From Bacillota bacterium (GTDB lineage Bacteria > Bacillota > Clostridia > Lachnospirales > Lachnospiraceae), in contig JAEZGK010000060.1 of assembly GCA_023437365.1 (NCBI GenBank), forward strand, positions 1 through 64,000: DNA of 64,000 nt. Direction: 5' to 3'. The notes under the pieces were generated by a model, which worked only from the letters and a program-made list of their open reading frames with translations, had not been told where the DNA came from and made no database searches. Both the position numbers and the translations under genes were made by a program. Of the stretch, positions 27,844-37,521 are shown piece by piece (position 1 is the first letter of the stretch; the number at the start of each line of letters is the position of its first letter).

Positions 27844-28779
27844 ATGACAAATTTAAGCTTACCAAAGAGCCATCAGATCCGGTCTTTGGAATACATAAAC
27901 AAAGAGGAGTATGATCAGATTACTCATCTGATGGAGCTTTGCTGCCAACAGGAGAAAATCAACCTGAAGCTGGAGCTGGATTATAAGCTGCATCTTGCTT
28001 CTATTGCAGATCGTAATACAGACAAGCTTTCTTCTGATCTGAATGAATTCTTATATTACGTGGAAGAGAAGCTGGTTGCTTATCTTGGAATCTGTTGTTT
28101 TGACGGTATTACCGGAGAAATCACCGGAATGACTCACCCGGATTATAGGGGCCAGGGGTTCATTACCCGATTATTGGAGCTTGCAAGAAAAGAATGCGGA
28201 CACCGTTCCTTCAGTAAGCTTTTATTTCTGACGGATGGTAACTCGCAGACCGGAATGGAGTATGTCAAAAGATCCGCTCTGCCCTACGATCATTCTGAGT
28301 ATCGTATGAAACGACTGTCAGCTTCGACTGCTTTTTGTTCCGAGACCTCTGCCCTTACACTACGTCCGGCCTGTCAAGAAGATGAACCGGCAATAGCAAG
28401 GATGAACCATCGTATCTTCAACGATTCCGAGACGAATGAGCATACCGGAGAACCACTCATCAAATCACTTGCAGAGGACCCAGAGAATTATAAAACCTAT
28501 ATCATAGAGCTTGCGGGTGAGCGAATCGGAAAGATCAATGTGGAATACTATGATAACTATGCCTTTATCACCGGCTTTGGCATCCAATCCGAGTATCGCG
28601 GTAAGGGCTACGGGCGTACTGCTTTAAATGCAACACTCAAAATGATTGAAGCTATGAACATCAATACAATCGAACTTGATGTCGTATGTACGAACAAACA
28701 AGCTCTGCCGCTTTATCAATCGTGCGGTTTTCAGGAGTTGAGTGTAATGAATTATTACCTTCTTCCGGCTATCAGATAA
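27844..28779 (+). CDS. Double GNAT-domain N-acetyltransferase
   Basis: A 311-aa protein with two tandem GNAT folds. The first has the acetyl-CoA loop HPDYRGQGFITRLL (residues about 99-112), the second EYRGKGYGRTAL (about 250-261) followed by ELDVVCTNKQALPLYQSCGF. AGAGGA precedes the ATG. Tandem GNATs include resistance and peptide-modifying enzymes; the substrate cannot be deduced. It is ended by the terminator at 28858-28905. Confidence 0.88.
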   Translation: MTNLSLPKSHQIRSLEYINKEEYDQITHLMELCCQQEKINLKLELDYKLHLASIADRNTDKLSSDLNEFLYYVEEKLVAYLGICCFDGITGEITGMTHPDYRGQGFITRLLELARKECGHRSFSKLLFLTDGNSQTGMEYVKRSALPYDHSEYRMKRLSASTAFCSETSALTLRPACQEDEPAIARMNHRIFNDSETNEHTGEPLIKSLAEDPENYKTYIIELAGERIGKINVEYYDNYAFITGFGIQSEYRGKGYGRTALNATLKMIEAMNINTIELDVVCTNKQALPLYQSCGFQELSVMNYYLLPAIR

Positions 28780-28857
28780 TATATTGCAATAAATAGCTTT
28801 CCCGATGTAAGCTATCATAGCTGACAATCAGGACTGTCTCTAAATTGCTTAGAAAAA

Positions 28858-28905
28858 GGAAAGGACCGGCTCTCCACACCTTCGTTGAGAGTCGTCCTTT
28901 CCTTT
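28858..28905. terminator. Bidirectional intrinsic terminator
   Basis: GGAAAGGAC...GAG pairs with CTC...GTCCTTTCC, with TTTCTTAC after it on the plus strand and TTTTTC on the minus strand. It serves the convergent GNAT and tldE genes. Confidence 0.8.
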
Positions 28906-28951
28906 CTTACTTTTACTGTTTTAAACCATAATTATGTAGGGTAGAAATTCT

Positions 28952-30253
28952 CTAGATCCCTGCCACGGTACAGTTCATGATCTTCACCATCTGCGGTCCT
29001 TCAAAATCATTATCCTTCTGAAGCTCCTTTGACAGATAGAACTCCTGCTGAAGCTCGTTAATATTTCCTGTAATGGAGCCTCCTGTCACGGGAACGGTCT
29101 TCTCTCCATCATAATACCATGCCAGGCGGATCTCACCGCCGAAATCTCCCGTTACCTCATCCATTGAAAAATCAGAAAAGGCTGCTGCCATAAGATGCGG
29201 TTCTGCCAGGAGTTCTTTTGCTGTTTTACTTCCCCCATCAACCACCATATTACCGATCGAGCCGGTCGTCTCCACATTCAGATAATAGCCATATCTTCTG
29301 TCTGCAGAATACTGCTTCAATACACCCTGTTCTATAATTTTAACCGGCTCAAGAGCAAAGCCATCCTCATCAAAGGCCGCAGAAGCAGTAGAATTGTTCA
29401 TCAAGGGGTCTAGGGTGATTGTAACTGAGTCTCCCTTCACATTCTCTCCCTGAAGGTGGTCACCTATCTTCCAGGTAGAATACTGATTATAAACAGCAGA
29501 CGCTTTACTCATAAAACTGTAATAGGAGAAAAGCTCCTTCACAGCATTTCGTGTGAAAATAACCGGGAAGGTCTTCAGGGCCGGTGTAGAACCGGCAATT
29601 GCTTTTTCCCGGCAGATTATAATCATATTCTTTACTTCCAAAGCCAGAAGCTCTGCATCAAAATCAGAGCAGTTAATGCAGCGGTACAGCTCAATCTCTT
29701 CTCCCTCTTCCTTCCAGGTAGTGATAAATTCAACCATACCTTTATAGGAGACCGTACTTACATCCACACCTTCAGAGTTGACTACCCGAGTCTCAACTTT
29801 TTCCAGAAAAATCTCACAGGAGTTGATACCTCCTTTATCATAAATATCATTTCTATATACAGCCCTCGCAATCTCATTCATCCAATACGGAAAGCTCTCC
29901 TTGGCAAATTTGCTTTCCGGTAGTTCCTTGTAGGAGGCCTGAGGTTTTACCAGCGGGTAATAAGGATTTTTAACATAGCGAGCAGCAAAGGCTGCTTCTT
30001 CAATCGCCTTTTTCATCTCTTCCCCGGTCATTGTAGGGTGCAGGAAGGTTGATGAGGAGCCTGTAAGCTTCTTACCGTTCTCCTCAAAATCAATATAAAC
30101 CGTAACCTTATAATGAAGGACATCCTTAGCCCGGTCCATATCTACATTCTTCTTTACGAAGAACAGCTCATTGGAATGAACCTTTGTCTCACATATTTTA
30201 TAACCGGTAATTTCTTTCTGTTCTAATATCAACTTTCTGATCAGTTCCAGCAT
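28952..30253 (-). CDS. TldE/PmbA-family metallopeptidase partner
   Basis: A 433-aa TldD/PmbA superfamily protein without the HExxxH zinc motif, i.e. the TldE (PmbA) type that pairs with TldD to process small peptides. Characteristic C-terminal blocks are VDGGSKTAKELL, DFSMDEVTGDFGGEIRLAWYYDGE and GSITGNI. Its ATG overlaps the tldD stop (TAATG), so translation is coupled. Both genes form one operon. The known role of the pair is cleaving leader peptides or degrading unfolded peptides; no modified-peptide gene is nearby. Confidence 0.88.
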   Translation of the reverse strand: MLELIRKLILEQKEITGYKICETKVHSNELFFVKKNVDMDRAKDVLHYKVTVYIDFEENGKKLTGSSSTFLHPTMTGEEMKKAIEEAAFAARYVKNPYYPLVKPQASYKELPESKFAKESFPYWMNEIARAVYRNDIYDKGGINSCEIFLEKVETRVVNSEGVDVSTVSYKGMVEFITTWKEEGEEIELYRCINCSDFDAELLALEVKNMIIICREKAIAGSTPALKTFPVIFTRNAVKELFSYYSFMSKASAVYNQYSTWKIGDHLQGENVKGDSVTITLDPLMNNSTASAAFDEDGFALEPVKIIEQGVLKQYSADRRYGYYLNVETTGSIGNMVVDGGSKTAKELLAEPHLMAAAFSDFSMDEVTGDFGGEIRLAWYYDGEKTVPVTGGSITGNINELQQEFYLSKELQKDNDFEGPQMVKIMNCTVAGI

Positions 30254-31668
30254 TATCCCAACCTCACTTTCGCTTTAATATAGGGGCCTCCGTTGGATGT
30301 CTTAACAAACTCTTTATAACCTTTGCCGCAATAGCCGGTGCCTGTCAGCCCAACCTCACCTGTGATCATGGTCATGGATTTTAACAAATCCGGTACAAAG
30401 CCTGTCATAAGCACCGGAGCGATTAGATTTCCTGTAAATTTGCCATCGACAATCTCCCTGCCCAGAATTGCGATACACTGGATACCCCAATTTTTCGGGT
30501 CCTCCATACCACTGTATAAGCCTTCAATCTGGTAACCATATTTAATTGAGGCCAACATATCCTCATAGGTATCCGTTCCCGGTGCAAAAAAGGTATTCGT
30601 CATTCTCGCATAAGCCTTTCGTTCAAAGGACTGTCTTTTACCGTTGCCGGTCGGTACCGTGCCAAGCTTCAGTGCAGACAGAAGGTCCGAAATACCGCTC
30701 CTGAGTATTCCGTCCCTGATGATCACGGTATCCGTTCCGAGGGTCCCTTCATCATCAAAAAGATAGGAGGATACATTTTGGGCAGCCGCAGCTCCGTCAT
30801 GCATGGAAATGATCGGTGATGCCACCTGCTTACCGATATATTCTGCCCCCTTCGCCCTATTCTTCACAAACATATCCATCTCAACGCCGTGTCCGAAGGC
30901 TTCATGTGCGATTAATCCCGAGATTTCGGGAGTAGTGATGATATCATATTCCCCCGGTGTGACAGGCTTCGCATCCAACAGCTTAATACAATCCTCTACG
31001 CAAAGCCGGCCTTCCTTAGGAAGCTCCTGTAAAAGTTCATAGCCGGTCATACCCGAAAGCGGACGGTAGTTAAATCTTGCCGTTTCTCCTCTGCGGGCTG
31101 TACAATTCACCATAGCTTCACTGTTCGTATAGGATTGTTCTAAGTCCTTTTTACCTGATAAAAATATCTTGGAAACATGATAATAATTATAAGCTGCGCG
31201 AAAATTCACAATGTGCTCGGATAGAGCACAGGCCGCATCCTTAATCTCTGTCAGTGCATGAACAATTGTCTCCGGACTGACCTCTTCGGGATTGATCTCA
31301 TATTCACTAAAAAATTGCTTCGTAATTTCCTCTTCCTCAATCATTGCATACGAATTGGCAGAAAACTCGGGAGAGAGCTTATGCAGCTGGCTCCGTACGG
31401 CAGCTATGATATCAGGAATTTTACTTTCGCTGATCTCATTAAAGGAGTATTCTGAGTAATTCACTCCGTTATGGATCCGTAGGACAAAGCCACGCTCCGC
31501 AAACATGGAATCATTAATCTCCGTACTCTTATTGGATACCACGAAGTTCTTAACCCTTGTATCCGTACCAAGAATTGATACATATTCATAGTCGGGTGAA
31601 AGCAGTTCGATTAAGCTTCGCAGCAAGGGTTTACTGCCCGACAAAAATTCTGATTTTAGTGTCTTCAT
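30253..31668 (-). CDS. TldD-family metallopeptidase
   Basis: A 471-aa TldD protein. The zinc-binding motif HEAFGH (HExxxH) is near residue 254 in LIAHEAFGHGVEMD, and the family end GLTGTGYCGKGYKEFVKTSNGGP is present. It forms a heterodimeric protease with the overlapping TldE gene. GAGGAGG precedes the ATG. A minus-strand TTGACA near 31715 could be its -35, but no good -10 was found at the right distance. Confidence 0.92.
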   Translation of the reverse strand: MKTLKSEFLSGSKPLLRSLIELLSPDYEYVSILGTDTRVKNFVVSNKSTEINDSMFAERGFVLRIHNGVNYSEYSFNEISESKIPDIIAAVRSQLHKLSPEFSANSYAMIEEEEITKQFFSEYEINPEEVSPETIVHALTEIKDAACALSEHIVNFRAAYNYYHVSKIFLSGKKDLEQSYTNSEAMVNCTARRGETARFNYRPLSGMTGYELLQELPKEGRLCVEDCIKLLDAKPVTPGEYDIITTPEISGLIAHEAFGHGVEMDMFVKNRAKGAEYIGKQVASPIISMHDGAAAAQNVSSYLFDDEGTLGTDTVIIRDGILRSGISDLLSALKLGTVPTGNGKRQSFERKAYARMTNTFFAPGTDTYEDMLASIKYGYQIEGLYSGMEDPKNWGIQCIAILGREIVDGKFTGNLIAPVLMTGFVPDLLKSMTMITGEVGLTGTGYCGKGYKEFVKTSNGGPYIKAKVRLG

Positions 31669-31834
31669 TATATTACCTCCTCACGGCAATGTTGTTTAAT
31701 TTGATTGATTAAATGTCAAAAACACCATCTGATATTTTAATCAATATTTTGAACCAAGATTTCCCACGCCTTTTTATTATACATCAGTTAGTCCTAAATT
31801 GAAAAGGATAAAAGAAAAATGTGTCCGCCTCCCT

Positions 31835-31864
31835 TTGTCTTATTCTTCTCCAGTGTTTTATAAT
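31835..31864 (+). promoter_or_regulatory. Promoter for the AraC-GH39 gene
   Basis: TTGTCT (31835-31840) and TATAAT (31859-31864), spacing 18. Its position downstream of 31799 argues against the longest open frame and for the ATG at 31931. Confidence 0.55.
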
Positions 31865-31930
31865 GCACCGAACTATGCTATAGTAAAAGACAGAGCAATC
31901 GGTCAATATCAAGTACATAGGAGAGGTTAT

Positions 31931-34375
31931 ATGAAAGCAGAGCACGAAATAATTGAATATAACGAAGAGCTGCCGATCAAGCTATTCTATCAAAGGATTG
32001 GCAGTGTCTCAAAGCACTGGCATCGCAGTCTGGAGCTGCTCTTCGTTCTGAATGGTCAGCTACAGGTCACGGTAGGAAGCCGGTCCTATCTTCTAAAGGA
32101 GGATGATATCCTCGTAATTAACCCGAACACTCTGCATGAAACCTTCAGCGAGGACAGTGTCCTGTTATCTCTTCAGATGCGTCTTTCCATGTTCCATTTA
32201 AACTGGCTTTCACCGGACAGTATCTCCTTTGAGTGTAACTCGGCCGAAAGCACGGACAAGTCCCTATATGATAAAATCAAGCAGATCCTGGCGCGTATGC
32301 TGCAATCCAATAGGAATGAAGCAGCCACAAACAGTCTGATCAACTACACCTATGCCTACCAGCTGATGGACGAGCTGGTTCGAAATTTTAGGGCAGAAGT
32401 GTCTGAAGAGAACCTTCTTTCCCAGAAGGCACTCATCCGTCTGCGAAGCATCACGGATTATCTGGAGGCTCATTATCCTGAAGACATTACCCTCACTGGT
32501 ATGGCAGAGCATGAATATATGTCTCCCTCTTATCTATCCCATTTTTTTGAGAAGTATATGGGGACCACTTTTTCCTCCTATTTATCAAAGCTGCGTCTGG
32601 AACGCTCGATGGACGATCTGTATGAAGATATCTCCATTGAAGAAATCGCCGAAAGAAATGGTTTTCCAAGTGCTCGCTCCTACGCTTCGAGCTTTCAAAA
32701 ACAGTACGGTATGCGCCCCAGTGAGTATCGTAAAACTCGCTTGAACAGGGCCAAAGCCCCCTCAGCTCTGGTAAAGAGCTCTTCCTCAAGTTATCTGACT
32801 CTGGAACGGGATAATTACTTTGAGAAGCTTGCTCCTTATCTGAAGGCTTCTGCTGATGAGCTGCCTAGGATGACTAACAGGAATAAGACCTTTGACGTCG
32901 GAGAAATTTCCTCCGGCAGCAGCCTGGCTTTTCTTCGCCATACCTGCCGTGTCTTTTGTTCTGTAGGACGGGCACGGGAGCTTTTGGACGCTAAAGTGCA
33001 GCAGATGCTGAGCCTTCAGCAGTCCGAGATGCCGTTTCAATATATCAAGTTTCATGGAATTTTTGATGATGCCCTGTATGTATATCAGGAGGATGTGCTT
33101 GGTAAGCCTATCCTGAATTTCTTCTATATAGATCAGATACTGGATTTTCTGATGGAAATTAAACTGAAGCCTCTACTGCAGCTTTCCTTTATGCCTAAGG
33201 CAATGGCAAAGCATCCGGAAAGAAAGATCTTCTATGCTCCCTTTATTATCAGTGAGCCAAAAAACTTCTCTTCCTGGGAATATCTCGTGACAGAATTTAC
33301 ACGCCACGTGATCGCACGGTATGGCTATGAGGAGGTCCGTTCCTGGAGGTTTACCTTCTGGAATGAAGCTCTTAACAGCAGTCTGCCCTTTTCCTTTGAT
33401 ACCCCGGAGATAGCCTTTCAGCTCTACGAAATCAGTTATCAGGCAGTGAAACGGTTGATTCCCGAAGCACATTTTTCCTCTATGTCTTATGTAACCTATG
33501 ATTTTGATGACAAGCTTTACTTAAGCTACATCAGCTATATGCTGACTCATCAGTGTATGGCGGATTCTCTGTTATTCCATTATTATTCCAAGCTGTCCTC
33601 CGAACAGGACGGCTTCACAGAGTATACCCGCATATTTCGCTCCTATTCGGAACTTACGAAAAAACCCGTCTATCTGACGGAATGGAATTTCACCTCCTCC
33701 CACCGGGAATGGCTGAATGATACCTGCTATACCTCCTGTTACATCCTTCGTACCGTCCTGCAGCATTATGATCTACTGGAAAGCTTCTGTCACTGGTCTC
33801 TGACCGACCTGCTATGGGAGCTGCCTCCGGCACCGGAGACTTTTCACGGAGGTATGGGCTTCTTCACTAGGGATGGCATGAAAAAACCGGCTTATTATGC
33901 CTATTACTTTCTATCAAAGCTGGAGGATATCCTGATTCATCGGGAGGACGGCTGTTTCATGACCAGGAACGAAGGGGGAACCCGCTTCTCAATCCTTCTA
34001 TATAATTATCAACATTATTCGGGTACCTACGGAGAGGACATCAATTTCACCACCTCCTTCACAGAACGTTATCTGGCCTTCCCTTCAGCCTGCAAGGCAG
34101 AGCTGAGTTTTTCGCTCCTGGAGCTACAGAACGGAAGCTATCAGATGACAGAGCAGTATGTCAACCGCAATTCGGGAAGTGTATTTGACCAATGGCTTAA
34201 GATGGGCGGTAAGGAGCTGCGGACGGAGGAGGAGCTTGACACACTTCGAAGTCTGTCCGTACCGATGCTAATTCGCTCCCTGCCGGAAATCTCTCAGGGT
34301 AGACTCAATTATCATACTGTGATGGAACCTCATGAAATCAGACTGATCCGGCTGGAGCTCCTTCCCCCTGCCTGA
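31931..34375 (+). CDS. AraC-type regulator fused to a GH39 glycoside hydrolase domain
   Basis: An 814-aa fusion. Residues 1-150 form a cupin sensor (HWHRSLELLFVLNGQ), and about 165-275 hold the two AraC helix-turn-helices (DITLTGMAEHEYMSPSYLS; ISIEEIAERNGFPS). The rest matches GH39 beta-xylosidases, with both catalytic glutamates in place: TFWNEA (E479) and LTEWNF (E584). No signal peptide, so it acts inside the cell. GGAGAGG fits the ATG at 31931. It may sense, and perhaps hydrolyse, a xylo-oligosaccharide or similar inducer. Adjacent sugar epimerase and dehydrogenase genes are likely targets. Catalysis by the fused domain is unproven. Confidence 0.88.
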   Translation: MKAEHEIIEYNEELPIKLFYQRIGSVSKHWHRSLELLFVLNGQLQVTVGSRSYLLKEDDILVINPNTLHETFSEDSVLLSLQMRLSMFHLNWLSPDSISFECNSAESTDKSLYDKIKQILARMLQSNRNEAATNSLINYTYAYQLMDELVRNFRAEVSEENLLSQKALIRLRSITDYLEAHYPEDITLTGMAEHEYMSPSYLSHFFEKYMGTTFSSYLSKLRLERSMDDLYEDISIEEIAERNGFPSARSYASSFQKQYGMRPSEYRKTRLNRAKAPSALVKSSSSSYLTLERDNYFEKLAPYLKASADELPRMTNRNKTFDVGEISSGSSLAFLRHTCRVFCSVGRARELLDAKVQQMLSLQQSEMPFQYIKFHGIFDDALYVYQEDVLGKPILNFFYIDQILDFLMEIKLKPLLQLSFMPKAMAKHPERKIFYAPFIISEPKNFSSWEYLVTEFTRHVIARYGYEEVRSWRFTFWNEALNSSLPFSFDTPEIAFQLYEISYQAVKRLIPEAHFSSMSYVTYDFDDKLYLSYISYMLTHQCMADSLLFHYYSKLSSEQDGFTEYTRIFRSYSELTKKPVYLTEWNFTSSHREWLNDTCYTSCYILRTVLQHYDLLESFCHWSLTDLLWELPPAPETFHGGMGFFTRDGMKKPAYYAYYFLSKLEDILIHREDGCFMTRNEGGTRFSILLYNYQHYSGTYGEDINFTTSFTERYLAFPSACKAELSFSLLELQNGSYQMTEQYVNRNSGSVFDQWLKMGGKELRTEEELDTLRSLSVPMLIRSLPEISQGRLNYHTVMEPHEIRLIRLELLPPA

Positions 34376-34389
34376 GGAAGAAAATCAGA

Positions 34390-34485
34390 AAAGAGGCTGC
34401 TTCAAAGTTGTAGCAAATAAAGGAGAACGATTTTTAATCTATTCTTCTCTATTCACTACGTCATCTGAAACAGTCTCTTTCTTTT
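34390..34485 (+). terminator. Terminator-like long stem after AraC-GH39
   Basis: AAAGAGGCTGCTTCA (34390-34404) pairs with TGAAACAGTCTCTTT (34466-34480), followed by CTTTTAT. The loop is about 60 bases. Confidence 0.55.
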
Positions 34486-34513
34486 ATACTGTGGGAGAAT
34501 TGTATTGATCGCT

Positions 34514-35230
34514 CTAGATTCGGTTCAGATATTCAAAATCATTTTTGATGGCTTCCCAAACCGGTTTATCATACTCTTCATGCTCGAGTACAAAGTATGC
34601 TGCATACTCGGCTGCTTCTTTAATTTTTCTCATGTCCAGTATTCCGTCTGCTACATCTACATTTGCTTTATTGGAAGCCATCTGCTTAATATGGATCAGC
34701 TCCACACGTTTGCCCCACTTCTTAATATACTCCACAGGGTCCACTCCGGCATATGCTAACCAGAATACATCCAATTCCAGAACCACCTGATCGCTTGTCT
34801 TCTCAGCCAACCAATCCAGTGCATACTTACCCTCAAGCTTCTTTAATTCATGATCATGATTGTGGTACCCTACCTTGATGCCTTCCTTCGCTGCACGCTC
34901 CGCTGCTTTATTTAACACATCGGCAAGATGATTAATCTCCTCCATGGTATCAACCTTAGCCCAAGGGCAGATGATATATTTGGAACCGATTGCTTTACTG
35001 TAATTCAGCTCTGCTTCAAAATTATCCTCGAAGGTTTGAAGACCGGTATGGGTTCCGACGGAATACAAGCCGCTTTCTGCCAATAGCTTCACCTGATCTT
35101 CGGCTCTCAAGCCGCCGTAGCCGGCAAACTCCACACCCTGAAATCCGATCTCTCCTACCCTTTTCACAGAACCGATGAAGTCCTTCGCTGTCTCCTCATG
35201 AATGGAATAAAGCTGTAATGATATCTCCAT
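34514..35230 (-). CDS. Sugar phosphate isomerase/epimerase (TIM barrel)
   Basis: About 238 aa of the xylose-isomerase-like TIM-barrel superfamily (IolE/EboC type). It begins ISLQLYSIHEE and contains GFQGVEFAGYGG, VGYHNHDHEL (metal-binding His and Asp) and VVLELDVFW (metal-binding Glu/Asp). The upstream frame to 35278 is dismissed because ATGAGG precedes the ATG at 35230. It lies behind the Gfo/Idh/MocA gene on the same strand, a common catabolic pairing for inositol-like or keto sugars. Substrate unknown. Confidence 0.87.
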   Translation of the reverse strand: MEISLQLYSIHEETAKDFIGSVKRVGEIGFQGVEFAGYGGLRAEDQVKLLAESGLYSVGTHTGLQTFEDNFEAELNYSKAIGSKYIICPWAKVDTMEEINHLADVLNKAAERAAKEGIKVGYHNHDHELKKLEGKYALDWLAEKTSDQVVLELDVFWLAYAGVDPVEYIKKWGKRVELIHIKQMASNKANVDVADGILDMRKIKEAAEYAAYFVLEHEEYDKPVWEAIKNDFEYLNRI

Positions 35231-35334
35231 ACTAACCTCATTTCTTACGAGCACCCTTTCCTCCTCACACAAGCACAATGCCTCCTCACGAAAACTTGTA
35301 CTATAAAATGGCTGCTCGTCATTTATTTGGTGAT

Positions 35335-35376
35335 GGAATGCCTGAAGTGTATCGAGGAGGATGCCTCAGGCATTCC
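35335..35376. other. Stem-loop between dehydrogenase and epimerase genes
   Basis: GGAATGCCTGA pairs with TCAGGCATTCC around a 20-base loop. It has no T run on the minus strand, so it may be a processing or attenuating hairpin within the operon. Confidence 0.45.
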
Positions 35377-35401
35377 GTTACTGCTGGCAATGTTAAATGA
35401 A

Positions 35402-36484
35402 TTAATCGAAATATACCGGCTGTCCTGTAGCCGCTGACTTATAGATTGCTTCCAGAATCTCGGATACCACACAAGCCTGTTCAGGCTTAACCACCGGTTC
35501 TGTATCATTCTTGATACAATCAATCCAGCGTCTTGCCTCAACCTGAGCGGGATCGCTGGAAACACCATCATAGAAGGCAACTCCGCCGCTGGACAGGTCC
35601 GGCTTGATCTCAATCAGGCGGTTAAACTCACCTTTATTGATCGTCACGCCTTTCTTAATCTGAGCACCGGCATCACTTCCGCAAAGTACCGTGCTTCCTT
35701 CCTGGATCGGTTCACAGGTATTTAGTGCCCAGCTTGCTTCCAGAATGATGGTTGCTCCGTTCTTCATCACGATAAAACCAAAGGCGGAATCCTCCATCGT
35801 GTGTTGCTCCGCATCCCAGCCACCCCAAGGGTTACCGCACTCCGCATTATTTACCTTTTTATATTTTGTACCTACTACCATCTTAGGTTCATAATTGTTC
35901 ATAAGGTAAAGGGTTACATCCAGGGAATGGGTACCGATATCGATTAACGGACCGCCGCCCTGCTCATACTCATTCAGGAATACGCCCCAGTTCGGTGTTC
36001 CTCTTCTTCTGACTGCAAATGCCTTGGCAAAATAAATATCTCCCAGATCGCCGCGTTCAATTACGCTCTTGAGATAGATTGCTTCGGGCTTATGTCTGTG
36101 CTGGTAACCGATGGTAAGCTTCTTTCCTGTCTCCTTCGCTGCGGCAACCATCCTTCTGGCATCTTCTGCCGTCTTCGCCATAGGCTTTTCACACATAACG
36201 TGCTTGCCTGCATGCAGAGCATCAATCGTAATGGGAGCATGGGAACGGTTCGGGGTCAATACATGGACCACCTCAATCTCTTTGTCCTTTAAAAGCTCCT
36301 GGTAATCTGTATAAACCTTCGCATCCGGCGTACCATATTCTGCCTTAGCCTTCTCAGCCTTTTCTAAAACAATATCACAAAAGGCTACCATCTCTACATC
36401 TCCGAGCTTACTAAGGGAGGGCATATGCTTACCGTTTGCTATTCCTCCGCAGCCAATAATTCCAATCTTCATTTTCTTGTCCAT
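35402..36484 (-). CDS. Gfo/Idh/MocA family oxidoreductase
   Basis: A 360-aa NAD(P)-dependent sugar dehydrogenase. The Rossmann motif GIIGCGGIANGKH is at the N-terminus, the catalytic-lysine motif CEKPMAK is near residue 98, and GGGPLIDIGTHSLDV follows in the C-terminal domain. AGGAG precedes the ATG. It is divergent from the AraC gene at 36628 and probably cotranscribed with the epimerase. Substrates in this family range from inositol to glucose derivatives; none can be chosen here. Confidence 0.92.
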   Translation of the reverse strand: MDKKMKIGIIGCGGIANGKHMPSLSKLGDVEMVAFCDIVLEKAEKAKAEYGTPDAKVYTDYQELLKDKEIEVVHVLTPNRSHAPITIDALHAGKHVMCEKPMAKTAEDARRMVAAAKETGKKLTIGYQHRHKPEAIYLKSVIERGDLGDIYFAKAFAVRRRGTPNWGVFLNEYEQGGGPLIDIGTHSLDVTLYLMNNYEPKMVVGTKYKKVNNAECGNPWGGWDAEQHTMEDSAFGFIVMKNGATIILEASWALNTCEPIQEGSTVLCGSDAGAQIKKGVTINKGEFNRLIEIKPDLSSGGVAFYDGVSSDPAQVEARRWIDCIKNDTEPVVKPEQACVVSEILEAIYKSAATGQPVYFD

Positions 36485-36627
36485 AAGTACATTCTCCTTT
36501 ATCTGATATTATTCACAAGGTTTCAGTTTATTTTATTACTCCCTATACAAAACATAGCATAAATACCTGTCCCGTGATATAATATATTTACCGAGAAATA
36601 TCAATAATTTGTCATTGGAGGTAATAA

Positions 36628-37521
36628 ATGAGTAAAGGCTATTATGTCGAAACCAGGGATAAAAGTGCGAACGATTCCCTGCAGTTCAGTACCCATACTC
36701 AGACGGCAATGGGCCCGCAGATGATGTCGCCGGCCCATATCCATAATTACATCGAGATTCTGTATGCCTTATCCGGAAAATATCAGATATTATTAGATAA
36801 TAAAGAGTACCACTTTCAGGCCGGTGATATGGTTTTGATTAATTCCAACGAAATCCATCACATCTTTTCTCTTGGAGAAGATAAAAATGAATATATCGTC
36901 ATTAAGTTCGAACCGGAAATGCTCTATACCACTGCCCAGTCCTTATTTGAGATGAAATATGTCATGCCGTTTATCTTAAATGAATCCACCCATCAGAAGG
37001 TTTTTCTAAAGGCGGAAATAGAACAGACCTTGATTCCGGCCCTGGTCAAAGGGATGAGCCTCGAATATACAGAAAAGAAATACGGTTATGAGCTGGCCGT
37101 CCGCGCTAATATCTATAGCCTGTTCTTATTCATCCTAAGAAGATGGAAGGAACAGAACATGGATTTAAATATTGATCAGGAAATCAATAAGGATATGGTC
37201 GGAAGAATGCAGAAGGTTTTTGATTATATAGAAGAAAATTATCAGAATGACATCACTGCCCTGGATATGGCAAAGCTTTGCAATCTAAGCTACAGCTATT
37301 TCTCCAGGCTCTTTACCAGAATCATGAGACGTAGCTTCCGGGAATACCTGAATTATGTACGGATCACCAAGGCGGAAAAGCTATTAACCAATGCCGAATT
37401 GAACATTACCGAGATTGCCATGCAGGTGGGTTTCTCCACCTCCAGCTATTTCATTCAGCAATTCAAGCAATTTAAGGATATCTCCCCGAAGCAATACCAG
37501 CTGAAATACAAGGTCGGCTAA
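36628..37521 (+). CDS. AraC family transcriptional regulator
   Basis: A 297-aa regulator with an N-terminal cupin sensor (HIHNYIEILYALSGKY, then ADMVLINSNEIHH-like residues) and a C-terminal pair of helix-turn-helices (DITALDMAKLCNLSYSYFSRLF; LNITEIAMQVGFSTSSYFIQQF). GGAGGT precedes the ATG, and TATAAT lies at 36578-36583 with a weak -35. It is divergent from the dehydrogenase gene, which it probably controls together with the AraC-GH39 protein. Its stop overlaps the convergent histidine kinase stop by a few bases. Confidence 0.92.
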   Translation: MSKGYYVETRDKSANDSLQFSTHTQTAMGPQMMSPAHIHNYIEILYALSGKYQILLDNKEYHFQAGDMVLINSNEIHHIFSLGEDKNEYIVIKFEPEMLYTTAQSLFEMKYVMPFILNESTHQKVFLKAEIEQTLIPALVKGMSLEYTEKKYGYELAVRANIYSLFLFILRRWKEQNMDLNIDQEINKDMVGRMQKVFDYIEENYQNDITALDMAKLCNLSYSYFSRLFTRIMRRSFREYLNYVRITKAEKLLTNAELNITEIAMQVGFSTSSYFIQQFKQFKDISPKQYQLKYKVG

